64,000 bases of DNA from Perkinsus olseni. Its lineage: Eukaryota; Perkinsozoa; Perkinsida. Below, one piece after another: positions 12,725 through 24,314 of the stretch. Both the position numbers and the translations under genes were made by a program. The DNA lies in the NCBI GenBank assembly GCA_013115125.1, contig JABANN010000095.1, forward strand, positions 1 to 64,000. The letters run 5' to 3'. Position 1 is the first letter of the stretch. Every line of letters starts with the position of its first letter. Under the pieces are notes generated by a model. The model was not told where the DNA came from, did not search any database, and saw only the letters and a list, made by a program, of their open reading frames with translations.

Positions 12725-13792
12725 CTATGAAGGAATCATGAACTTGCCACGCTGCTGCATCATGAACCCCTCCGTCTGTCGCAGTTCGGCCGAGATCCTG
12801 CTGAAAGCAGCAGCCAGGCGAACGCTTGACTTGATCACCTGCATGAACGCAACGTCCAGGAATCTGTCGAGATAGGCCTCAGTCACGACGGTCTCTTGGC
12901 CCCCCACATAAAGTGCCTCCTTGTTGTCAAGGAAGTACTGCCTAGTCTCCGAGACCACAATGTCGATGCAGCTATCGAACTCACCGCTACACTCAGTGTA
13001 CCATCCTCGCACCAGCTCAGGGTGAATCAACAAGAGGAAATCATATTTTTCCCTCATCATCTTATAGAGGGTTTCTTGAAAGGGATAGCGCTCCTGCTCG
13101 AAGCCAGCCATCTGGTCAATGTATTTCCTCTTGAAGACCCCCCTCAACTCGTGGTCGAACATATCAGCATCCCAGAGGGTGTGGACGTTGGTCGTCTTGT
13201 TGTCCGCACAAAAGCCGCATTGAACGCTATGCTTGAACCCGCCCAAATCGTACTGGTCACCACAGTGGAAGGGATTGTGAAGATCTTGAAAGTAATGCGC
13301 GATAGAGTAGGTAGACTCCCGCTTGAACCTCTCCAGCAGAGCGACTTTGTTGAAATCATTCTGACCGTCGCAGAGTGCCTCGTCCAGCACCTTCATCTTC
13401 GCGTTGATATAAACAACCCGTTTGAAGTCTTTGTAAAAAAGAAGCTTCTCTCGAAAATGCCTCAGAGAATTCACAGCATTCGGAGTCTCCATGACTCTTA
13501 AACTCTCAGCTTGATCGCGATTATACTCTTCGCCAGAGGGCATGTTCACGAAGTGGCTTGCCATGGACCAAGCAAATCTTTCGGAATCGCCCGACATGGA
13601 CCCCGGGCGGTGGTTAGAGTCCGGCCAATTGATATAATAGGTTAAATCACCGTTCTTCTGAAGGAGGCGGTCCAGGTCTTCCCTGGGCAGGAGGTCTTCG
13701 ACCAGCTTCGCTCCGGCGTAGTGGACGTCTTGATTCCAGCCGCAAACGGTTGAAGGGAGGAGAGCCCAAGTGATGAGACTGAGACGACTCAT
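12725..13792 (-). CDS. S1/P1-type secreted nuclease
   Basis: Single-exon gene, 355 residues, of the zinc-dependent S1/P1 nuclease / phospholipase C-like fold, which cuts single-stranded DNA and RNA. The start at 13792 opens a signal peptide (MSRLSLITWALLPSTVCG) and cleavage would expose Trp, the N-terminal zinc ligand of this family, followed by VHYAGAKL. Further ligand blocks are YINWPDSNHR, ASHFVNMP (His before an Asn-Met-Pro), AHYFQDLHNPFHCGDQYDLGG (the HxxxDxH...H...D core) and NVHTLWDADMFD. Length is a little above the usual ~270-330. All expected zinc ligands are present, so activity is likely. It is convergent with the upstream + strand region and tail-to-head with PRP8. No splice site is needed. 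Likely extracellular or lumenal. Confidence 0.9.
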   Translation of the reverse strand: MSRLSLITWALLPSTVCGWNQDVHYAGAKLVEDLLPREDLDRLLQKNGDLTYYINWPDSNHRPGSMSGDSERFAWSMASHFVNMPSGEEYNRDQAESLRVMETPNAVNSLRHFREKLLFYKDFKRVVYINAKMKVLDEALCDGQNDFNKVALLERFKRESTYSIAHYFQDLHNPFHCGDQYDLGGFKHSVQCGFCADNKTTNVHTLWDADMFDHELRGVFKRKYIDQMAGFEQERYPFQETLYKMMREKYDFLLLIHPELVRGWYTECSGEFDSCIDIVVSETRQYFLDNKEALYVGGQETVVTEAYLDRFLDVAFMQVIKSSVRLAAAFSRISAELRQTEGFMMQQRGKFMIPS

Positions 13793-14534
13793 AGAAATAC
13801 GAAGAAGCCTGCAGAGCGCTTTGCGTGACCATCCGCGTACGCCGTACGCTGGTCGCGTGGAAGTCGGCGTTCGTGCGATAAGGCCTTGCGTGTGTTCATT
13901 GGTGACGCCCTCTGCCAGATGTCCTCGTCGGCGTCACATCGCAGATTGCAAACTAAGATATCGTCAGATGTCAAGGTGATGGCCAACCACATCCTTCACG
14001 CAAAAGTTGGGCTTAGGGGAGCGTGACTTCCGTAAGCTCGAATGGTGCGATCTCATAACCACCCTGGGGCAGCACCAGCGGGGCTAACGGATGCTTCGAC
14101 GAAGCGTACACAGTAGAAGCAGGAAAGCTACTTCACGAACCGTCTGATTGCACTGCATATCAACGCTACAGAGAGGCCGTGATTGAGCACATCGGCTAGA
14201 GTCTAACTAAGCCGGGATCGGCGCTGGACTGTAAACTCATAGTGAAACCACATGAAAAGGAAACTTGGCCTTCTTCGTTATCAAGTACTATCATAGGCCT
14301 TCTTGATGCTCTCAATAATATCCGAGGTTTCTCTCGCGACTTACGGGTTTCATAAGATGCTTCAATAGGTATCTTTCTTTCCAACACTGACTATGAACTC
14401 AACCCAACCTCTCTTCTCAATGCGTAAGTATGACGATCTTCCGAAGCGACAAGGGAAACAAATACGTTTTATCACTCCACCAACAGCAACACTCGCGAGA
14501 CTTCCACAAGAGGACAGCCGCAATCATATACCCA
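13793..14534. other. Intergenic between nuclease and PRP8 3' end
   Basis: About 740 bases. It contains the promoter side of the nuclease gene and the downstream side of PRP8. No conserved motif, RNA gene or supported coding frame is seen. Confidence 0.5.
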
Positions 14535-17500
14535 TTACGCCAAGACGTCCTCGCGGTCGGCGGTGGTCGTACCTAGAAAAGATACGCTACCCAATAAAAC
14601 AGAGACAAGATACCTACCCTCTCGCTGATCGGCCGCCAGAGAGTTGCTCGAGGGCGCCAGAGACTCTGCGAAATTGAGATGGTGAGAACGGCGGTGGAAC
14701 TCGTGATAGAAGTCTATCGGGTTATCCACAACCAGCTTGTACTCCATATCAGCCTTATGCCTAATGAAAGAAGAACAGAGTGATAGAAAAACCGTCAAAT
14801 ACTAATGAAAATCTGATGACTTCATAATATCTTGAGAATAATCACAACGATTTCGACGGCTTACTTGATGCCCATAAAATTGTAATTCCAAATTCCTCCT
14901 TCAGGGACGATCCAGAAGCCCAGGAAGCTGTCAGTGAGCAGCATTTGGACCTGCCAATAGAAAACTTCTTCTCCTGCCATCGTGCCTCGCTGCGAACTCT
15001 CTCACCTTCTCTGCGTGAGTCGGGAGGTAGCCAGTCGGGTTGGTGGTAGCCTGCTGAATTTGACTGATATTTTCCTTAGCCCACTTGTATCCGGGCGGCG
15101 TCAACCTGGTGGAGGAAAATCCGAACGAGAAGCCTTTCTCGCAGTTCTCACCTATACGCAGTCAAAGAACAGGAACCAGGCGTGAAGGCACAGGTCATCA
15201 CGACGCAGGTGTCCACGGACCACAACCGACTGCCGCCACCAGCGGACTTATGATGATCAGTATGGATCATCTTAGCCGTCATAACGCAGTCATACCTGTT
15301 AAATGCCAGAGTCGACCTAAGATACCATCCCGCTGCAAATCCTACGGGCTGAGGCTCTGCTCCTCATGCGGGCACGTGTGCAGCCATCCAAGCGGCTCCA
15401 AGTCGTTGAGGTAGTCGTGATGGGGCAGGGCGTTGGGCAGCGTGACCGTCTGGTGATTACCAACTTGAGGAACCTGCCATCCATATGGTTATAATGTTGA
15501 TACCGTCCCTGATAATTCTTTATGCTATAAATGCTTAATACTAGTATTGATAAAAGATATACAACCAAAATAGACCATATTGTGGGACTATAATAGATTT
15601 ATAAAAACGAAGACGCTAAGGGACAATCCACCCGCCCCTGCCTTACCATCACAAGACAGCGGACCTCCTTCACACTCGGGTTGTCCGGAGGGCTCACGCC
15701 GTACATGTAAGCACCGATCTCCGTTCGAAGATCCGCAATGGTAATGAACTGCTTCAACACGTTCTTAGGAAGAACATAAGTGTAGCCAGCTTCATTAACA
15801 TCATCAGAAGCCACGTAAATATGGTTCGTCCTCAACGCCAAAGAGGTACTCGAGATGGCCCTCACCCTCCACTCAGTCTTGGAGGCGAAGGTGGCCTGCT
15901 CGTATGGCGATTGGGTTGCCACATTCATCTCGTCGCCGTGGACATTGGTCGTCTTGGTCATAACCGAGGTGACCTGCGTACTGCCGTCCGTGCTGGCGTT
16001 CAGCTGCTGCCCTTGTCGCTCTATGTCTTCGACCTGCTGCCTCTGTAAACTCACAGGCGCGATCTCCATACCCAAAATGATGTCACGGATCTCGGACTGC
16101 GTCAGAGACATCACATTCACGTTGTTGCGCTTGCCGTAGTCCAACAGAATCATATCCTTCATGTCGTTCTCCACCTTCACCCACTGTTCGTCCGTGAGAG
16201 TCGGCCAGACGTGGTGGCTCTGCGTCTGGACGGTCTTGTCCGGTCTCAGGATGACCTTGGCACGATCCGGGTTGACGTGAAGGGCCCTCAAGATGAGAAT
16301 CTGAAAAGCAAAATCGGGGAGGCAATCTTTCGGCTGGCGGCACTTACCAGTCTCGAGAAGGCGGTGTAGCCCGAGCACGTCTTCAACCAGTCATCGTAGA
16401 GGTTGAAGAGAACCATATCGGGCTTGGTCGCCTTCAGAATGAGATCACCGAACTTTTCGATCTTCATCAGAGCTTGGAATGGCAGCTGCAGCTCCGAGCC
16501 CTTGATGACGATATTCGGGAAGTCCAGCAGATGCACCTCCAGAGGGTCGAGCATGCCCTTACGAGTGACGATGATCTGCTTCGGTTGTTCCTCCACCGGC
16601 AGTGACCGAATCAAAGCAGCGACCTCTTCCGCCGTCTTCCACTTAGCCAGCTGACTCAGACGCTTCTGACCAGCCCAGACGCTGGTGTGGATGATCTTGA
16701 GGAAGAGCTGGCCCGTACGGGGGTTGAAGATGAAGATCGCACCATTGACGGGCTTCGTAGTAAGATTACCCTCGAAGGTCTTATGGATGGTGACACGATA
16801 GACATTGGTGTCGTCCACAAACCAGATGATCTGTGACGAGAACAGCTCGGTGTAGTTCTGAGAGTTCAAGTAGGGCTCGGTAGGCTCACTGCTGTAGAGC
16901 TGTAGTCCCTTTCTGATTCTCTCACGAAGGACGTACAAGGCCGGGTTGGACTTCATAATCTTGTTCATAGCCTTCTGAATCAGCGGCTTCCCACCAGGGA
17001 TCCAGTTGCCGAAACCAGAGTGCATCGAGTAAGCCAGATCAATGGCCAGCAGGCAACCGGTCGGGGACGGGTAGATGGACATGTTATCGGTAGTGTAGTC
17101 CAGGAACTTGGCTCGGGCGTATCTTTCTATATCATGAGAATCATAGTCGCCCCACCTCAGCTGGACATCCAACCAGTACTTGGTAGTCTTAGTCTGAGCG
17201 TCGAAATTGTCCCGAGGTTCAGTCAACAGCGATGGCTTGGAGACGTTCCACTTGTAGCTGGCGAACAGGAGGACATCAGCACAAGAAGAGTTCATCTTGT
17301 AGGACTTCCTGGGATGGATAGTTTCCTTCTGGACCGTATCAATCTCGAGGGCGTCCAGCTCCTGATCGAAGACTTGGCACATGTCCATCACGATCGACTC
17401 ATGAATCTTCTGCCAAAGATGGGCTCGGAAGATCTGGATGAGTGAGATCTTAAGTGTAGGAATCTTTCCATGCATGAAGATACCAGTGAGGTCAAGCTGC

Positions 17501-20500
17501 ACCTGGAAGCCCACATAGACATTAGCTCTGTTGATAGTAGGACTCCACCACAAAGTGAATCGACGATTGGGGATCTGATTCAGACCCGACTTCTGGGCGT
17601 TAGTCAGCTTCTTGAACCGCATACTCTCCTCGAACCCGCTGGCCTTCTCCCAGAACAGACCCTCCCAAGTCGGGAAGTAGGTACCCTTGAATAACGTATG
17701 CTCCAAAATACCCTCCACGCCACCCAAGGCCTGGATCATATCCGTACGGTAGTTGTTAAGATTCCACAGTTTACCATCATGACGTTGATGCGTCCACCAG
17801 AACGGGTTGTTGCGGTTCACATGATACTGTTTGAACTCCATCCTCACTCGCCAGCCCTTATCATAGGCCAGCGTATGCCTTTCCTTCTGGAAGAGAGTGT
17901 TGATTCTGGGGATTCCTCGGTCCCAGGCATCCTCCAGATCCTCCAGAGTGAGTCGGCGATTCTGCGCTTGAGCTTCCTGTCTCTTCAGAGCGTACTCAGC
18001 CCACACCCTCTGGGAATCCAAGAACTCACTCTCCCAGGACTGGATGTATCGATAAAGATTCGGAATCAGCTGGTCAGAGTCGTGCGACATACCAGCCCGG
18101 AAGTGAGTGATGCCACCATCAGTCTGGCGACTGACGCGAAGGTCGCTCTGCGGAATCAAGATGTGGCCCATAGACAGCATACCGAGACCGCCAAGCTCCT
18201 TAGGAGTGTAGAAGACCACGGGAGGGAATCTGCTGGGCATCTTGGAGTTCAGACCGATCTTGATACGAGTTTGGATCTTGTTCTCGCACTTCACGAGAAG
18301 GTCGAGCAGGTTCTCTGTGTGAATGACAGCCTCACGATAGTACGTCATCAGACCTGAAGCAGTGACGATCCGAAAAGATTTTCCTATTTTTTCATCAGAA
18401 TCACTCCCAAGACCCGTCACCTACCAATCACACATGTATTCCACTTGTTGGCGATCTTCGTGAAAGTGACGCTACCAGAGGCCATCAGCACTTGCCTCAC
18501 GCGGTTCTCGAACTTCTTCATACCATCATCGTCAACCCTCAGGTACGCCGTAGCAGTGAGCTCCTTATTTCTCTCATTCTGCAACCTCCAGCAGGCCTCG
18601 CCATGGCCGGTCGACCCGAGCCCGCCCGCGTCAAGCGTCATCTGCTGCCGGATCTTGGGCAGGATTCTCACTTCGAAACCACACATGTTGAAGAGAAGGT
18701 TCGGATTGTCCTTGGAGAAGACGCTGACGAATGACGTGTCCCAGTCCATAGTCGCCAAGGATCTCGGCAGACGGTTCTGGATCTCCCAGAAGACCGCACG
18801 GCCAAGATTCACGTCATGCTTGATCCTTCTCATACGGCAATCTCTCGGCCAACACTTCTTGTTGTTGTAGCCCACGATATTCTCATTATTCGGATCGGGG
18901 TTCTCCGTCAAGAAACGCTGGATGAGATCCTTCGCTTCCTCGTCGGTGAAGCGGAACAGAATGTGGACCTGAAAACAGACCAGCGTGCGCAGCCCAAGGT
19001 AAGTCGTGATGGAAGCGAAAAGAAATGTCGCAAAAGTTAATTACAACTATTAGAAAAAATTGTGGTTGAACGATTTAAGAATTTACCCAGACTGTCAAGG
19101 ATGCGGATAAACTCCTAGTTGAAACCGCCAACGCTAGCAGCTAAGTATGTCTTAAAACCCGAAATTGAAGTTCACCCTGATGATTGAGCCACCGCTTCGA
19201 CAGTTCACCGAAACTGTCGAAAATACGGGTGACGCTCTAGGTTGGGCTACAAACGCTATAGACGAAGCGTGTCCTAGGGGGGGGGACAAACCTCCCAAAT
19301 ATTACCTGGTCAACGTAACGGCAGTACAGGCGGATGGGGTGCCTCTGCTCCGTGGCGAGGTCCGTGAACTGCATGAACTCATTAGGCATCCTCGGTGGAC
19401 CAGCTATGTCCGATGCTCGAGTGAGACCCAAGACCAGCAGATCCACAACCAGGGCATAGTATCTAATAAACCGTCGCCGTGCGGTCGAACCTACCCGGAG
19501 AGAGGGTCTTACTGGAAGACGAAACTGGAGAACTGGAGGCCTCGGATGATGCCGTAGCCGTTGATGTGGTTCATGTCCTTGAAGTTGATATTTACGTTGT
19601 TCTTGCCACTCATGTAATCGGCGATGTTGTGATCGACGATGAGACGAAGGAGTCGATTCAACAGGGTCAAATCGATCTTCTCGGCCAGCTTCGAGTACTG
19701 CGTCGTTACCTGCACAGGGACGATGCCTAGGAGTTACGAAAGGTGTGGTATCACCATAACGAGTGTCTCGTTATTAGAGGTATCCCAGACGTTGGTCATG
19801 TTGTTGACGCCGCAGCAGACCTTGTAGACCAACAGCGGCGGAGGTTCCGAGTCCGACGGCTTGACCCAGTTAGGGAAGAGCATACGTTGATCGGCCTGAC
19901 AAGATGGTATCTTTCGACATCCTCGACCTACTCGTGAGAGCTCACCTCGAGCCAAAGATACTGATCAAGATATGCATCGGTGATCTTCTCCAGGGGATCT
20001 ATATCGTAGATGGGGACCAAGTAAAGATACTGGTCGTTGAACTCGATCGAGACCTCCTTGAAGGCCCTCATGGTCAGCAGATGCCGTTTGATACGCGACA
20101 AAGCCTCATGCGGGTTATCATATGCTTGCTCGATCAAGGACAGCTCCTCCCTGAAAAATGGAATTTCGTGGCGCGCGACAAAATCCACAACCAGCCTCCG
20201 AACTCACCTCTGGGTTTGATTCAACCTCGCCTTAGCAGCATAGTTTTCCTTGAGCCTTTCCAAGGCCAAAATCAACAACTTAGTATCATGCTTGTAGTTC
20301 AACGGAGGGAACGGGATCGGGGAGAATTTACGAGACTCCAGCCAGTGGACAGTGTTAGTGTAGATCGCTACACCATCCTCACCACTGATGTAGGGACCGT
20401 CCTTCCTGTACGCATGCTGACGCTCCTGTTCGTTCTTCAACCACAACCTCGTCAGTCTGCCAAGATTCTTCTTACACAGGGTCTTGTCTACAGTAGCGCC

Positions 20501-23500
20501 TCTCTTGATCCTCTCTCGGTTATAGTAAGTAGAATTAGTCCACCAGTCTGCCTTCGCCTTCACGTACTTGAGAATCATATTCTCGATAGGAGCTGCCAAA
20601 CCAGGCACCTTCCAAGGGACGTTGGCCTTCCAGCACCTCCACGCCTCCGACAAGTGCTGCAGGATCGTCCGGGCCTTGTTCGCCTTCACGCTTTCTGGCA
20701 TCATATCAAGAATATCATGCATGACTGCGGCACGGAGCTCCAGATCGAAGTGGGCCTCAACTCGCTGCTTGGTAACCGTCTTGGCGATACCCTTGGTGAC
20801 ACGACCCTCGAACTGTCGGGCGAGAAGGTTCGACAACCAGCGCTCCAACAAGGGGACGATCCCTCGGAGGAAGAACAACCAGACGCGCCACATGGGAGCC
20901 CAGAAGCCACAGCCAGGACCCTTGCCGACCGCACCAGAGTTGAATCTGTAGTACACCAAATGCTTGAGATCCTTGCACATGCGGACTTGTCGCATCAACC
21001 TGTATTTGTAACGGTACATACCAGTAAGCTGGCCGACGTGCGAGAAGATGTACTGGAGACCATCGGCAAGCTGGAACCCATCGATGTTACCCAGACGATA
21101 CTGGACGTTAGAATCCACGACCAGCTTGGTCAGCCTCAAGATCTCTCGGCAGAGATGGAAAGCATTACCAAATCTTGACTTCTTCCTCTCCTTAGTAGTC
21201 AACGTCTTGATAGGCTTCAGGTTGAAGTTGTAATCAAGATGCAGATACGAAAGATTCTTCCTCTGTATGAGCAGCGAAAGCATATTGTACCCTTGCCGAC
21301 ACACTTGCAGGCCGACCTCGACCCAGTCGAGCTGAGTTCGGTTGAAGAATTTCAACTTGTGGCATTCCGCGACCAAGTTACGCTTCTTAAGGGACTTCGG
21401 CGGGCGGTTATGAAGGGAGTTGAGTACCCAGCACTTGAGTAGCTTCTGATAGCTCACACGGACCTTGACAGGGTACTCCGGCGGGCAGTGCTCCTTGAAC
21501 CACTCCCCGACCAAAGGGATATCCTGAGCTCGGCGAGTGCGACCAGAACGCTTGTTGAAGGGATGAGGCGCCCACAGGAGGTCGATACCGGAGGCGGTAT
21601 CATCAGTATACAAAGGTGTGGTACTGAGGAAGGGGTCCACGCCCTGGGGCATGAAGACATCGGAAATATCATACCTGCACGAAGAGGAAAGTGAAGGAAT
21701 CATAGGTCAAAGAGTGCCTTACTCGCCCTCGTTCTCATCCTCAGCATCATCGATCATCTTATCATCATCACCCTCATCAGCCTTCTGCATCGGCAGGGGG
21801 TTAATAACAGCGTCGTAGACGTAGGGCGGCAGGTCGGGGTCATCCTGCTTGACGTAGCAGCAGTGAGGAGCGTGGTACTTGGCCGCATACACCGATCGAG
21901 GACGGGAGTTGTAGAGGTAAGGGAAGGCGATGCGGTACTCAGTCCTATCATAAAATGCCAGCTTCATCCTCGGATACGCCCGCTGGGGGGACCCACCTGA
22001 CTTGGTTACGGATGATGATCTTGTTGATGTCGTTAAACTCGTTCCAATCTTCATCCTCTTCGTACATGTCCCGGTACAAGGGTTCGAACTTGGGACCTCC
22101 GGGTATCGCCATATTGAGCGCCTTGGCCGTCTTGAAGGCCTGCCCGAGCACACCAATGATGACCGCGGAGCTCCATGGAGGATATGCATGAATTGTTCAT
22201 CATAAAGCTTAATTTTCCCAAATCCTACAGTACCACAAAACGATTAATTTTCTTATTAATAAAACTTTTGATACCACATTTCCCCATACAAATTTTCTCA
22301 GACCACGGTTTTAGTATCCGAATTCCGAAACCTACTGATGACGACATACCATAAACTGCCCACATCTTCTCCTTAGTTTCTGACGTGTAAACGACGGTGA
22401 CACCAGATGGCAACCAACGATCGATAATTTTCCATACCACAAAATCAACTCCTCACGATCCAGCACTAGCCCATCTCTCACCTCTAGGTCGAAAAGGTAG
22501 AAGTAGTTCCGGTCTACCAAATCCGAGATAAGCTGGCCCGCAAGACGATACAGCACAGACATCTGTGCCAAAGACAGACGCCACTTCCGGTAGGAAGTAC
22601 CATTAACCTGCTCACAAAAAACATACCAAAAATTCCGCTCGGAACCACCTACTTGTCGTTGACTCGGTGCGGCCTCGCCGTCGTCGGTAGGCATGAGAGG
22701 GTTCCGATCGTAGAACCAGTCCAGGACGGGCTCATCTTCATCCTCATCCAGCTGAAGTTGGACTGGCTCCGTCGGTTCCACGTCCATGATATTATCAGCG
22801 TAATCCAGGATAGGTTCCTCATCGTCGAACGGAGGGAAGCGCATACGTTTGAAATGACGGCGATCACGCTTCTCTCGTCTCATAGCCAACCACATAGTGC
22901 CCCATTGGGCGACGTAGACTGGTTCGATGACCCTAGGCACGTCGGCGACAAAGGTGATGGCACCAGTGTTGTGATAGACAACAGACACTTCCCGAGCTTG
23001 TTCCCAGGGCATGGGCATGTTTTCGAGGAGCTTATAGACGGCATGAGGGACGTATCTAAGGTCGAAGGTGGTGAAACACGGAGTGAAAAGATTCCCTCAC
23101 TACTTGAGAGCGCCCAGATAAACCCGCTTATCGTGACGGAATTTCTTCTGACTCATGTTACCATGATCCTTAATAATCTTACGGATGGTTTCCGGTGGCA
23201 TATCCGGCTTTTGCTCAGCACCCTGAAAACGACACGGAAAGTTTTATCCGTAAAAACCCGACCCCCCTCCAAGTACCATAGGGCCTCCTGCCTGCGCTCC
23301 GCCGAACCGTCTCTTATCCGAGTATCGCTTCTGATTCAAAGCTTGCCACTTCCGAGCCTTCTCGTCCATAATGTCTTCGCGGCTCTTGCCGGCCGGCAAG
23401 ACTCCCTGCATTGGTACGGGTGCTCCAGTGGGAACACCAGCCATCATAGCGGGAGGAGGCGGCATGGGGAAGCCTGAGATGTAAGATGAGTTACGAAAGG

Positions 23501-23634
23501 AGTGGTATGGCAGTAGTACCTGGTGGAGGAGGCGGCATCATCCCAGCCATGCCTGGAGGGGGCGGTGGGGGCGCTGGAAAGCCCGGAGGCATCATCCCCG
23601 GTGGGGGAACAGGGGGCTGTTTCCCGGGGTCCAT
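14535..23634 (-). CDS. PRP8: Pre-mRNA-processing factor 8 (U5 snRNP), 21 exons
   Basis: Central spliceosome scaffold that holds U5 and contacts both splice sites and the branch point. ATG at 23634, stop at 14535-14537. Introns deduced by homology and phase: 23474-23519, 23223-23276, 23056-23103, 22608-22652, 22140-22481, 21945-21996, 21675-21722, 20151-20207, 19896-19945, 19710-19754, 19463-19512, 18969-19305, 18354-18424, 16301-16347, 15474-15646, 15296-15345, 15106-15151, 14951-15005, 14761-14864, 14573-14617. All are GT-AG; coding total 7335 nt gives 2444 residues, the usual PRP8 size. The N-terminus is Pro-rich; ENMPMPWEQ, the RT/thumb/endonuclease-like core, the RNase H-like region and the C-terminal MPN/Jab1 part ending in ADREDVLA are all present. 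Introns 1 and 10 share one motif and intron 8 carries the 20-mer repeat. Expected to be essential and constitutive. Confidence 0.97.
19196..19221. other. Perfect 10-bp hairpin in PRP8 intron 12
   Basis: TTCGACAGTT, loop CACCGA, AACTGTCGAA inside the 337-nt intron 18969-19305. Perfect inverted repeat; role unknown. Confidence 0.8.
20151..20207 (-). repeat. PRP8 intron 8 carrying the 20-mer
   Basis: 57-nt GT-AG intron between RLNQTQ-R and [12 protein letters not shown]; removing it restores the universally conserved PRP8 reading. It contains, in gene sense, GTCGCGCGCCACGAAATTCC, so the element (AATTTCGTGGCGCG...) is antisense here, as in the 28-kb gene. Confidence 0.9.
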
Positions 23635-24314
23635 GAGAGCTCAAGTACTACTACTGAGAGTGAAACCTAACCGACCGCCATTTCATCTGCACGCATGCAC
23701 ACGACATCTTGACCTCAAGATACCCTCACCCACCACCAGGCCGCTCAACCATTATACCAGCTTCGCGATAATTTATGCTCAAAAAATTTTTCTCCTTCTC
23801 AAGTACCGCCGCTTCGCGTTTGATATCAGTTCATCCAACTGTGCAGACAAGGGCTCAGCTCCACCACTGCAAACCATTGGAGTGTCCGTTGGCCGATTAT
23901 GTCCATCCACACCACTAAGAAGCTCATCCATAAGGGCCTGTGTTAGTCAATTTGTAAGTAGCGCGCGCCCTGGTAATCGATTTTACGTTCATCAGCGCGG
24001 TTCACTTCAGTGTTCCCTCCCTTTGCCACTATGAGTCGACATATCAAATGAGAGGCTGTCGAAGCGCAGGAGGGCTGACTGCTATGAAGATGAGGATGGA
24101 CGGGGTACCGTCACGCGCCACGAAATTGCTGCTAGGTCGTCTGTTGAACAGGTCACCAGTAAGTATCTTATAGACGCAGCCAGGGGTCCGCGGAACCCTC
24201 AGAGTGGGAACCCTAGGGAGGTCGGGAAAAGATATTCTTCATAGTGCGGCGAGAGGTCGCTTCAGGTCCGTCGTAATGTGATAAGATACGGATCGGAGGT
24301 GAACAGGGGTAGCA
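23635..24314. other. Divergent promoter region, PRP8 and EF-hand gene
   Basis: 680 bases between two divergent starts. Contains AGCGCGCGCCC near 23956 (also seen twice upstream of the phosphate carrier) and one exact copy of the 20-mer at 24108-24127. No gene is supported. Confidence 0.5.
24108..24127 (+). repeat. Intron-associated 20-mer, exact copy outside a proven intron
   Basis: CCGTCACGCGCCACGAAATT, identical over 20 bases to the copies in the UGGT intron (38624-38643) and the CDC5L intron (49992-50011). It lies upstream of the EF-hand start; whether it sits in a 5'-UTR intron cannot be told. Confidence 0.85.
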
